5,952 nt of DNA from an uncultured Lachnospiraceae bacterium (GTDB taxonomy: Bacteria > Bacillota > Clostridia > Lachnospirales > Lachnospiraceae), in contig CANTGP010000209.1 of the NCBI GenBank assembly GCA_947653315.1, positions 1 to 5,952 on the forward strand, written 5' to 3'. This document shows, in pieces, positions 1-5,477 of this stretch (positions are counted from its first letter, which is position 1; each line of letters opens with the position of its first letter). The notes below the pieces were generated by a model. It did not search any database and had not been told where the DNA came from. It was given only the letters and a program-made list of their open reading frames with translations. A program made the translations under genes and the position numbers.

Positions 1-49
1 AGCCATTAAGTGGAAACTTAGCCGGATTTTGGAGTCGGCGCATCAATGA
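1..49 (+). CDS. C-terminal tail of an upstream gene, probably cheC (partial)
   Basis: The window opens inside a reading frame (second frame, codons from base 2) that ends at TGA 47-49 and encodes AIKWKLSRILESAHQ. The LSRILES segment followed by a very short tail resembles the end of CheC-type phosphatases, which often finish with an ILxxLG-like helix, and cheC commonly lies directly upstream of cheD. The TGA overlaps an ATG at 46-48 in the cheD frame. Only 15 residues are visible and no active-site motif is present, so the identity rests mostly on expected gene order. A competing open frame (third frame) runs to TGA 84-86 and cannot be excluded as the true upstream tail. Confidence 0.4.
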   Translation, partial: AIKWKLSRILESAHQ

Positions 50-68
50 TAAAGATAGGTTGGGAGCT

Positions 69-73
69 GGGAG
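69..73 (+). promoter_or_regulatory. Ribosome binding site that decides the cheD start
   Basis: GGGAG lies 5 bases before ATG 79. The in-frame ATG at 46 has only a more distant GGAG (31-34, 11 bases away). The spacing, together with the N-terminal alignment to known CheD proteins, favours the start at 79. Confidence 0.7.
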
Positions 74-78
74 AAATT

Positions 79-564
79 ATGAGTGAATTAATAAAGGTCG
101 GAATGGCGGATTTGCAGATATGCATCAGTCCGAATTCCATTACTACGTTAGGTTTGGGATCATGTGTAGGAATCGCAATCAGGGATCCGGTGACCAAAAT
201 AGGCGGCCTTGCACATATTATGCTGCCGGACAGCACACAAATAAGGAATAACAGCAATATACCGAAATTTGCCGATACCGGTATTGAGGAACTGGTCAGG
301 CAGATGTCGGCAAAAGGGGCAAACAAGTCCCGCATGGTGGCGAAGATAGCCGGTGGGGCGCAGATGTTCGCATTCCAGAACAAATCGGAAATGGTACGTA
401 TCGGTGAGCGGAATGTGGAAGCGGCAAGGAAGAAACTGGGGGAACTGAGGATACCGATTCTTGCGGCGGATACCGGCGACAGTTATGGGCGGACGGTTAT
501 CTTTTACCCGGAAAACGGGGATTTCATTATTAAGGCCGTGGGGAAACCACAGAAGGTAATATAG
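79..564 (+). CDS. cheD: CheD, chemoreceptor glutamine deamidase
   Basis: This 161-residue cytoplasmic protein belongs to the CheD family, which deamidates specific glutamines on methyl-accepting chemotaxis receptors and, in Gram-positive bacteria, also binds CheC and stimulates its CheY-P phosphatase activity. The signature TTLGLGSCVGI is at residues 22-32 and AHIMLP at 45-50. Thr23, Cys29 and His46 have exactly the spacing of Thr21, Cys27 and His44 in Thermotoga maritima CheD, so the enzyme should be active. The start at 79 (MSELIKVGMADL) matches the family N-terminus and has a good ribosome binding site. An in-frame ATG at 46 would add 11 residues and overlaps the upstream TGA; translation could be coupled there, but that extension is not typical of the family. 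The next gene follows after 18 bases. Confidence 0.95.
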   Translation: MSELIKVGMADLQICISPNSITTLGLGSCVGIAIRDPVTKIGGLAHIMLPDSTQIRNNSNIPKFADTGIEELVRQMSAKGANKSRMVAKIAGGAQMFAFQNKSEMVRIGERNVEAARKKLGELRIPILAADTGDSYGRTVIFYPENGDFIIKAVGKPQKVI

Positions 565-579
565 AAGGCGGGGAAACCA
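540..579 (+). repeat. Short direct repeat at the cheD 3' end
   Basis: GGGGAAACCA occurs at 540-549 and again at 570-579, and AGAAGG occurs at 551-556 and 563-568. The second copies sit in the intergenic gap and supply the weak ribosome binding sequence of the next gene. This may be a small local duplication or chance. Confidence 0.45.
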
Positions 580-582
580 ACC

Positions 583-867
583 ATGAAAAGAAAACTGATA
601 CCACCTTTTTGGATGCTGCTTGCGGGAGCGGCGTGCGGCGTAATTATGCTTGTCTTTCATTATGAGGCAAAGCCGATGCTGCTGATACTGCTCGGTGTGC
701 TGCTTGGCTTTTACGTGATAGGATGTCTGTATAAGTTTATGCTGGATTTGTTTGAAAAACAGAACGAACCGGCGCCGGAAGAAAAGGAAATTGTGGCAGA
801 GGAAGACCAGTTGGATTTGGCGGAAGAAACGGATGAGGGACAGATGGGGATGAATGCGGAGAGCTGA
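583..867 (+). CDS. Small two-helix membrane protein of the flagellar operon, function unknown
   Basis: This 94-residue protein is not assigned to a family I can name. A short basic N-terminus (MKRK) precedes two hydrophobic segments at about residues 8-25 and 31-52, joined by a tight loop (HYEAK). The tail from about residue 57 is strongly acidic (many Glu and Asp, no predicted helix in the membrane). The positive-inside rule puts both ends in the cytoplasm, so the acidic tail would face the cell interior. The ribosome binding site is modest (AAGG at 565-568 or GGGG at 570-573). It lies between cheD and the sigma factor gene with gaps of 18 and 26 bases, so it is surely co-transcribed with them. 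Short membrane proteins of unknown role are common at this position in clostridial flagellar operons (general knowledge, not checked). Confidence 0.8.
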   Translation: MKRKLIPPFWMLLAGAACGVIMLVFHYEAKPMLLILLGVLLGFYVIGCLYKFMLDLFEKQNEPAPEEKEIVAEEDQLDLAEETDEGQMGMNAES

Positions 868-893
868 TCGGATAGGGGCATCAGGAGGAGAGT

Positions 894-1655
894 ATGGACG
901 AAGCAGAAAAGAAGAAATTGTGGGAGGAATACGCCAAGGGAAAGACGCCCGAAACCAGGGAACGGCTTATTCTGGAATATGCTCCGCTCGTAAAGCTGGT
1001 GGCCGGAAGGCTCAGCATGTACCTTGGTTATAATGTGGAATACGATGATTTGGTTAGTTACGGCATTTTCGGATTGATCGATGCCATTGATAAGTTTGAC
1101 AGTATGAAGGAAGTGAAATTTGAGACTTATGCAAGTCTCAGGATAAGGGGAGCTATTTTGGACCAGATCCGTAAGCTGGACTGGATTCCAAGGACCATCA
1201 GGCAGCGGCAGAAGAAGATGGAAGCCGTAACGAAGGAAATAGAAGCTGCCAAGGGGCGCAGTGCCACGGATGAAGAAATCGCACAGGCACTTGGGCTTAC
1301 CGGTGAGGAATACGGGGAATGGCAGTCCCAAATGAAAATCACGAATGTTGTTTCATTGAATGAGTTTATGGAGCAGGGGGCGGAAGTCCCGGCTGAAAAT
1401 AATAAAAGCGCACATTTTGCCAGCCCGGAGGAGGTTTTGGAGAAAGAGGAACTAAAGACGGTACTGGCGGACGCTTTGTCAATCCTGACGGAGAAGGAAC
1501 GGCGGGTTATTGAACTGTATTATTATGAGGATTTAACACTTAAGGAAATAAGCAATATATTAGAAGTATCCGAGTCGAGGATTTCCCAGCTCCATACGAG
1601 GGGGCTGCAGAAATTGAAATCAAAGATGGGAAACTACATGGGTATTTTTGCATAA
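894..1655 (+). CDS. fliA: RNA polymerase sigma factor for flagellar operon (sigma-28, FliA/SigD/WhiG type)
   Basis: This 253-residue protein directs RNA polymerase to late flagellar, chemotaxis and often autolysin promoters. Its length matches Bacillus subtilis SigD (254). Region 2 spans about residues 24-96, with EYDDLVSYGIFGLIDAIDKFD at 49-69 and the -10-recognising segment FETYASLRIRGAILDQIRKLDW at 76-97. WIPRTIRQRQKK at 97-108 opens region 3, which continues to about residue 160. Region 4 spans about 193-245: LTEKERRVIELYYYEDLTL precedes the helix-turn-helix (ISNILEVSESRISQLHTRGL) that reads the -35 element. A strong AGGAGG at 883-888 sits 5 bases before the ATG. Anti-sigma factor FlgM is not in the window. 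Symbol could equally be sigD; the annotated name varies between genomes. Confidence 0.96.
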   Translation: MDEAEKKKLWEEYAKGKTPETRERLILEYAPLVKLVAGRLSMYLGYNVEYDDLVSYGIFGLIDAIDKFDSMKEVKFETYASLRIRGAILDQIRKLDWIPRTIRQRQKKMEAVTKEIEAAKGRSATDEEIAQALGLTGEEYGEWQSQMKITNVVSLNEFMEQGAEVPAENNKSAHFASPEEVLEKEELKTVLADALSILTEKERRVIELYYYEDLTLKEISNILEVSESRISQLHTRGLQKLKSKMGNYMGIFA

Positions 1656-1669
1656 GTGGGGTAGAGGAT

Positions 1670-3253
1670 ATGAATGGATATTTTCGATTGATCTGTGAAG
1701 AAAACGGCACGTTTCTCCAAATAGAACCTCCTTCGGACGGGGGAGATCCTGTTGGAATCAATGAAATCATGGAGTACCTGAATAACAGGAACATTGATTT
1801 TGACAGCCAGTCGCTTTATGCGGCATCCTCCGCGAAAGAGACGCAGAAGGTGAGGCTGAACCGGAATACCCATATGGAGGAACGTGAGAATTATAAGCTG
1901 GTAATCCAACCGGATAATATGCAGGCAATTGTCCGTTTTTATGCGCCATCCAAAAACGGCGAGCTTATGACGCGGAACGAGTTTATTTCGGATTTGGGTT
2001 TCAAGGGAATCAAATACGGAATCCAGGATGTAGAAATCGATAAGTTTTTCCGTCAAAGGAGATATTGTGAGAATATCGTGGTGGCAATGGGAAAACCGCC
2101 GCGTCACGGGGAGGATGCGCGCATTGAATATTATTTCAGCACGGATGTGAAAGCGCGCCCGACATTAAAGGAAGACGGAAGTGTGGACTTTTTCCACCTG
2201 AATACCATTAACCATTGTTCCAAAGGGGATGTGCTGGCAAAGCTGTTTCCGGAAGATGCGGGGGAAGCAGGAAAAAACGTGCTGGGCGAGCCGTTAAAAC
2301 CCAGGGAAGTAAAGAAGAAGAAACTGAAATGCGGAAGGAACATTACGCTTTCCGAAGATAAACTGACGCTGACTTCCGATGTGGACGGTCATGTGACGCT
2401 GGTGGACGACAAAGTCTTTGTTTCGGATGTCCTGACGGTGGAAAACGTGGATAATGCCACGGGTAATATAGAATATGAAGGAAGCGTACAGGTTACGGGC
2501 AATGTGTGTGCGAATTTCTCCGTTGTCGCAAAGGGGAACATTGAAGTGGGCGGCGTGGTGGAAGGCGCATATATACAGGCAGGAGGGGACATCATTATAG
2601 CAAGGGGAATGAACGGTATGGGACGCGGCGAGTTAAAGGCCGGCGGAAATATCGTGGCTAAGTTTATGGAAAATTCCACTGCCATGGCAAAAGGATACGT
2701 TTCTTCCGAGTCCATTCTCCACAGCAGTGTACAGGCGGGGGATGAGGTTACGGTAACGGGTAAGCGTGGATTTATTACCGGTGGGCGTGTGTGTGCCTTA
2801 AACAGTGTGTCGGTTAAGACATTAGGGTCTTCCATGGGGGCGGATACGATTATAGAAGTGGGTGTGGACCCCACTTTAAAATCCCGGATTCAGCAGATGC
2901 AGAAAGAAATTGCCGAAGCGGCGAGAGTGGTAAAATCCGTACAGCCGTTGCTGACTGCAACACAGCAAAAACTGGCAAAGGGAATTAAACTGTCGCCGGA
3001 TCAGATTCAATACATGAAATCGTTGATTGCGTTAAGCCAGTTAAAGAAGAAGGAAGTGGAAGATAAGACGGTGGAGATGGAAGCCATGCAGGATTCCCTC
3101 GGAAACCTGACCAATGCGGCAGTCAATGTATCGGGAGTGGTATTTCCGGGGACGAAGATTTGTATCGGCGATTCTTCCATGGTAGTCCAGGGACAGATGC
3201 AGTACTGTAAATTCATCCGGACCGGGGGAGAGGTTAAGATGACGGCGTTATAA
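1670..3253 (+). CDS. FapA family protein (DUF342, flagellar assembly protein A)
   Basis: This 527-residue protein matches the DUF342/FapA family, whose members occur in flagellar or motility loci and whose molecular role is poorly defined. Residues 1-70 are a variable N-terminal region. Residues 75-160 form the first conserved part, ending in GKPPRHGEDARIEYYF (141-156), a family hallmark. Residues 230-400 contain repeated Gly-rich strands (GNIEYEGSVQVTGNV, GNIEVGG, AGGDIII, AGGNIVA, AGDEVTVTGKRG) that suggest a right-handed beta-helix, as in polymer-forming bactofilin-like proteins. Residues 402-480 are a long helical, probably coiled-coil segment, and 485-527 return to beta strands (FPGTKICIGDSS). 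There is no signal peptide or membrane helix, so it should act in the cytoplasm. GAGGA at 1664-1668 lies just before the ATG, and the gap from the sigma gene is 14 bases. Confidence 0.92.
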   Translation: MNGYFRLICEENGTFLQIEPPSDGGDPVGINEIMEYLNNRNIDFDSQSLYAASSAKETQKVRLNRNTHMEERENYKLVIQPDNMQAIVRFYAPSKNGELMTRNEFISDLGFKGIKYGIQDVEIDKFFRQRRYCENIVVAMGKPPRHGEDARIEYYFSTDVKARPTLKEDGSVDFFHLNTINHCSKGDVLAKLFPEDAGEAGKNVLGEPLKPREVKKKKLKCGRNITLSEDKLTLTSDVDGHVTLVDDKVFVSDVLTVENVDNATGNIEYEGSVQVTGNVCANFSVVAKGNIEVGGVVEGAYIQAGGDIIIARGMNGMGRGELKAGGNIVAKFMENSTAMAKGYVSSESILHSSVQAGDEVTVTGKRGFITGGRVCALNSVSVKTLGSSMGADTIIEVGVDPTLKSRIQQMQKEIAEAARVVKSVQPLLTATQQKLAKGIKLSPDQIQYMKSLIALSQLKKKEVEDKTVEMEAMQDSLGNLTNAAVNVSGVVFPGTKICIGDSSMVVQGQMQYCKFIRTGGEVKMTAL

Positions 3254-3256
3254 GGT

Positions 3257-3263
3257 GAGGAGG
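3257..3263 (+). promoter_or_regulatory. Strong ribosome binding site of the 106-residue gene
   Basis: GAGGAGG ends 8 bases before ATG 3272. It supports real translation of this small, otherwise unrecognised gene. Confidence 0.7.
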
Positions 3264-3271
3264 TCGGGTTT

Positions 3272-3592
3272 ATGTCGATTAGTCGAATCGAGTTACAGGG
3301 AACTATAGTAAGGGCGCAGGATTTCACGACCATCAAGCAGAATGAAGACAACAAAGGGATGGTGGACCAGTCGAATTTCCAAATGGAATTTCATAAGGCG
3401 GTTGATAATAAGCTGACGCAGGTGCAGAAAGGGGATAATGCGGAGGGAAAGGGGAAAGGGCCCGACGCAAGGGAAAAAGGGAGTAATGAATATGCCGGTG
3501 ACGGCGGAAAACACCGTAGGAAGAACTCCGGGCAGGAGGAAGACGGGAAAGTGACGTTGAAAGGCATAAGCAGGTTTGACATGAAAATTTAA
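3272..3592 (+). CDS. Small soluble flagellar-operon protein, function unknown
   Basis: This 106-residue hydrophilic protein has no signal peptide or membrane segment. Three parts can be seen. Residues 1-50 are likely folded (RIELQGTIVRAQDFTTIKQN, then a helical VDQSNFQMEFHKAVDNKL). Residues 52-90 are a disordered linker rich in Gly, Lys, Asp and Glu. Residues 91-106 (DGKVTLKGISRFDMKI) look like a short conserved tail, possibly a docking motif. A similar ends-conserved, middle-variable layout is familiar to me from hypothetical proteins in Lachnospiraceae flagellar operons, but I cannot name a family. It follows the FapA gene after 18 bases and has an excellent ribosome binding site. It might be an adaptor or chaperone for FapA or its neighbours; that is a guess from position. 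Confidence 0.85.
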   Translation: MSISRIELQGTIVRAQDFTTIKQNEDNKGMVDQSNFQMEFHKAVDNKLTQVQKGDNAEGKGKGPDAREKGSNEYAGDGGKHRRKNSGQEEDGKVTLKGISRFDMKI

Positions 3593-3603
3593 GGAATGCG
3601 GAT

Positions 3604-3626
3604 CCGGGAGGCGGTATGCCTCCTGG
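3604..3626 (+). other. GC-rich hairpin in the gap before the DUF6115-like gene
   Basis: CCGGGAGGC (3604-3612) pairs with GCCTCCTGG (3618-3626) as a 9-bp stem with one G-U pair and a 5-base loop (GGTAT). Only three T residues follow (3627-3629), so it is a poor intrinsic terminator. It could be an attenuator, an RNA processing or stability element, or a structure that hides the GGGAGG at 3606-3611. It begins 12 bases after the preceding stop codon. Confidence 0.6.
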
Positions 3627-3655
3627 TTTGCATGTCCTTGGGGAAGCAGGGCATT

Positions 3656-4570
3656 ATGGGATTGGTAGAAATGATTCTGGTCATAGTGGGCGCTGTTGTC
3701 CTGGTTATCAGTTATGTGGTTCCGGCAGGGAAAGCGGAAAAAGATGCGGCGCATGCACCGGAAATCGACGGGAAAATGATCCGGGATTTGGTGGAACGGG
3801 AGATTGACGGCGCAAGGGGCCATATGAACGAGATGGTGGACGAGACGCTCAATTACTCCATGGAGAAGACGGAACGTGCCATGGAGAGGCTGACGAATGA
3901 AAAAATCATGGCGATCAATGAATATTCCGAGCAGGTGCTTGCCGCCATCAACAAAAACCATCAGGAGGTCATGTTTTTGTATGACATGCTCAACGATAAA
4001 CATGAGAACCTGGTGAATACGGTAAGCGAAGCCTCGAAAAAAGCGAAGGAAATCAGGCAGACCGTGCAGGATGCGGAAATTACGGTGAAAGAAGCGGCGG
4101 CGGAAATGACAGGCGGGGACGCGGATGCCGCAGCGGTAAAAACCGGACAGGCGGAAAACGCCGTGCAAGGCAGGACGGGACAGGCAGTTCCCGTGGTGTT
4201 GGAAAAATACGGAAACGGATTGAACAATAATAATAAAAGTGAAAGCAGCGGTGAAAAAAGCAAAAACGAAAAGGACGGTAATGCCGGGGAAGAAACGGAT
4301 ACGGATTCCGTTGTGGATGACGGATTCCAGCCGATTGCGCCAAAGCGCGTGGAAGTACTGTATGATGTGCTGGAGCAGGAGGGGACATTTCCTGCAGGCG
4401 GCATGGAGGACAGGCAGGATGCCGAACCGGAAGAAGAAAAAAACCATAATAACAACGATAGGATATTGCGGCTGCATAAGTTAGGAAAATCAAAAACCGC
4501 AATTGCCAAGGAATTAGGCTTGGGCGTGGGGGAAGTGAAACTGGTCATTGACCTGTTTGAGCAGGAATAA
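3656..4570 (+). CDS. Membrane-anchored coiled-coil protein with C-terminal HTH-like domain (DUF6115-like)
   Basis: From ATG 3656 the protein has 304 residues. Residues 3-22 form one membrane helix (EMILVIVGAVVLVISYVV). The flank after it is basic (GKAEK) and none precedes it, which suggests an outside N-terminus and a cytoplasmic body. Residues 38-150 are helical and probably coiled-coil. Residues 150-265 are a low-complexity linker (Ala/Gly, then Asn/Lys/Glu). The last part, 267-304 (DRILRLHKLGKSKTAIAKELGLGVGEVKLVIDLFEQ), reads as a helix-turn-helix like that of DUF6115 proteins. The frame is open upstream to ATG 3596, but that extension (22 codons or fewer) would cover the 3604-3626 hairpin and gives no family-like sequence, so 3656 is preferred. 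Its ribosome binding site is weak (CAGGG at 3647-3651). Possible roles are a membrane-tethered regulator or a scaffold; neither is shown. Confidence 0.85.
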   Translation: MGLVEMILVIVGAVVLVISYVVPAGKAEKDAAHAPEIDGKMIRDLVEREIDGARGHMNEMVDETLNYSMEKTERAMERLTNEKIMAINEYSEQVLAAINKNHQEVMFLYDMLNDKHENLVNTVSEASKKAKEIRQTVQDAEITVKEAAAEMTGGDADAAAVKTGQAENAVQGRTGQAVPVVLEKYGNGLNNNNKSESSGEKSKNEKDGNAGEETDTDSVVDDGFQPIAPKRVEVLYDVLEQEGTFPAGGMEDRQDAEPEEEKNHNNNDRILRLHKLGKSKTAIAKELGLGVGEVKLVIDLFEQE

Positions 4571-4577
4571 GGGCGGA

Positions 4578-4583
4578 CAGGAG
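4578..4583 (+). promoter_or_regulatory. Ribosome binding site of the LysM-like gene
   Basis: CAGGAG lies 5 bases before ATG 4589 and fixes the start so that the N-terminal membrane helix is complete. Confidence 0.65.
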
Positions 4584-4588
4584 CAGTT

Positions 4589-5218
4589 ATGAATTTAAAA
4601 TATTATTTAAGAGGTCTTGGGCTTGGTATCGTTATTACGGCGCTCCTGCTTGGGGTGACATCCCGCGGCAGGAAAGCGGAGCCGACGGAAGCCGAGATTA
4701 TTACGAAGGCAAAAGAAATGGGAATGATAGAGGCATCCGAACTTGCACAATATGTGGAGGAAGCCAAGCTGGATACGGAAAAAAAGCTGAGGGCGGAGCT
4801 TGAGAAAGAAACGTTTGCACGCATAGAGGAAGAATTCAAAGCGGAATTGGAAAAGGAAAAAGAAGCGTCTTCCGGTCAGGCGGACCAAACCGGGGACGGC
4901 AGTTTGACGGGAGACAATGCGGATGGTGCAGGAAACGGTAGCCCGGATGAAACCGGGGACGGTACGGCGGGTGACGGGCAGACAGCGGATACGGAAGAAG
5001 CGCCGGAACCGGTAGAGTTTACCGTACACGAAGGAGAACTGCCGAAGGAAGTCTGCATCCGGCTGGAACAGCAGGGGTTGGTGGAATCCGCATCGGAGTT
5101 TGAAAAATTCCTGAAAGGGAAAGGGTATGACCGGTCCATTGTGGCGATGAATTATAAGATTCCGGCGGGGGCGGATGCGGAAAAGATTGCACGGATTATT
5201 ACCGGGCATAGGGATTGA
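4589..5218 (+). CDS. Membrane-anchored protein with MltG-type LysM-like domain, no catalytic domain
   Basis: This 209-residue protein has one membrane helix at about residues 9-24 (GLGLGIVITALLLGVT), with basic residues on both sides (K4, R8; R26, R28, K29), so topology is uncertain. Residues 33-93 are a charged, helical, probably coiled-coil stretch rich in Glu and Lys. Residues 94-140 are an Asp/Gly/Thr-rich low-complexity linker. Residues 142-206 (FTVHEGELPKEVCIRLEQQG, then VESASEFEKFLKGKGYDRSI, then YKIPAGADAEKIARIITG) match the LysM-like module found before the catalytic domain of endolytic transglycosylase MltG/YceG. The stop follows directly, so the catalytic Glu domain is absent and lytic activity is not expected. 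Automatic pipelines may mislabel it MltG. It may bind peptidoglycan near the flagellum if the C-terminus is outside. It is the last gene of the operon. Confidence 0.85.
   Translation: MNLKYYLRGLGLGIVITALLLGVTSRGRKAEPTEAEIITKAKEMGMIEASELAQYVEEAKLDTEKKLRAELEKETFARIEEEFKAELEKEKEASSGQADQTGDGSLTGDNADGAGNGSPDETGDGTAGDGQTADTEEAPEPVEFTVHEGELPKEVCIRLEQQGLVESASEFEKFLKGKGYDRSIVAMNYKIPAGADAEKIARIITGHRD
4887..4962 (+). repeat. In-frame 13-base direct repeat in the low-complexity linker
   Basis: AAACCGGGGACGG occurs at 4887-4899 and 4950-4962, 63 bases (21 codons) apart, encoding TGDG twice (QTGDGS and ETGDGT). The linker probably grew by small in-frame duplications, so its length may vary between strains. 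Confidence 0.6.
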
Positions 5219-5235
5219 GTGTTGGGAAGGGGGAC

Positions 5236-5247
5236 GCCCGAGAGGGC
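5236..5247 (+). other. Small hairpin with GNRA-type loop after the operon
   Basis: GCCC (5236-5239) pairs with GGGC (5244-5247) around a GAGA loop, which is a stable GNRA tetraloop. It lies one base before the larger hairpin at 5249-5272, so the two could stack at the 3' end of the flagellar transcript. Confidence 0.45.
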
Positions 5248-5248
5248 T

Positions 5249-5272
5249 GAAATGGGCATCCTTGCCCATTTC
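5249..5272 (+). terminator. Probable 3'-end hairpin of the flagellar operon (no U-tract)
   Basis: GAAATGGGCA (5249-5258) and TGCCCATTTC (5263-5272) form a perfect 10-bp stem with a TCCT loop, 30 bases after the last stop codon. The bases that follow are CTTAGAAAAA, so there is no U-tract on this strand, and the opposite strand has none either. It may end transcription with help from a factor, or protect a 3' end made by processing. Some read-through into rpsB is possible. Confidence 0.5.
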
Positions 5273-5295
5273 CTTAGAAAAATGCTAAATATTTC

Positions 5296-5325
5296 TTGCA
5301 AAAAGTGTTTTATATATGCTATACT
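5296..5325 (+). promoter_or_regulatory. Vegetative (SigA-type) promoter of rpsB
   Basis: A -35 box TTGCAA (5296-5301) and a -10 box TATACT (5320-5325) are separated by 18 bases, and TGC directly before the -10 box makes it an extended -10 promoter. The surrounding DNA is AT-rich, unlike the flanking genes. Transcription should start near 5332. Housekeeping transcription of rpsB is thereby separated from the flagellar operon. Confidence 0.85.
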
Positions 5326-5331
5326 TTAAGA

Positions 5332-5477
5332 GTTGTGACAAAAAAACACGTATCCCCATTCAATGACGGTGCTTTGCCGGACGGACGGATGTTTTTATGG
5401 TCTGCTTATCTGTTTTGGCGGGGTAGGCATTGGAGGATAAGGGGTGCGGAAGAAGCTAACCAAATGGAGGTAGAGAC
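5332..5477 (+). promoter_or_regulatory. Long 5' leader of rpsB, possible autoregulatory RNA
   Basis: About 146 bases lie between the predicted start of transcription and the rpsB ATG, longer than translation needs. Bases 5359-5365 can pair with 5428-5434 (7 bp, one G-U), and CCCC 5354-5357 can pair with GGGG 5441-5444 just outside it. The enclosed part holds three tandem CGGA units (5378-5389) and a short possible hairpin, 5367-5370 with 5376-5379. Leaders of ribosomal protein genes often bind the encoded protein to repress their own translation. I do not recognise a catalogued S2 leader here, and no riboswitch motif was seen. Confidence 0.45.
5465..5471 (+). promoter_or_regulatory. Ribosome binding site of rpsB
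   Basis: TGGAGGT ends 6 bases before ATG 5478, a near-perfect match to the 16S rRNA tail, as expected for a highly expressed ribosomal protein gene. Confidence 0.85.

Noticed and set aside
264..285. A GCCGATAC sequence resembling a sigma-28 -10 element
   Set aside because: It lies inside cheD and I see no TAAA-type -35 box at the right distance; the match is partial.
160..660. A 166-codon minus-strand frame across cheD and the next gene
   Set aside because: It runs antisense to conserved CheD sequence, including part of its catalytic region, and has no family resemblance.
711..1331. A 206-codon minus-strand frame opposite the small membrane protein and sigma factor genes
   Set aside because: It covers the junction of two + strand genes and its composition is that of an antisense shadow.
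2461..2760. Repeated Gly-rich coding units that could suggest a DNA repeat
   Set aside because: The repetition is at protein level (beta-helix strands of FapA) and the DNA copies are not similar enough to be a nucleotide repeat.
3293..4477. A 394-codon open frame on the minus strand opposite the 106-residue and DUF6115-like genes
   Set aside because: It spans two well-supported + strand genes and the gap between them, is rich in Phe, His and Arg as expected from the complement of purine-rich coding DNA, and shows no domain.
4607..5269. A 220-codon minus-strand frame opposite the LysM-like gene
   Set aside because: It is a mirror of the + strand coding sequence, with Phe/Arg-rich content, no recognisable domain and no convincing start region.
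5296..5388. The upstream part of a 61-codon frame starting at TTG 5296
   Set aside because: Its proposed start is the promoter -35 box, upstream of the predicted transcription start, so it cannot be translated from this promoter.
5378..5389. Three tandem CGGA units as a possible operator or protein-binding repeat
   Set aside because: Twelve bases of a simple tetranucleotide are too short to support this alone; noted only as part of the rpsB leader.
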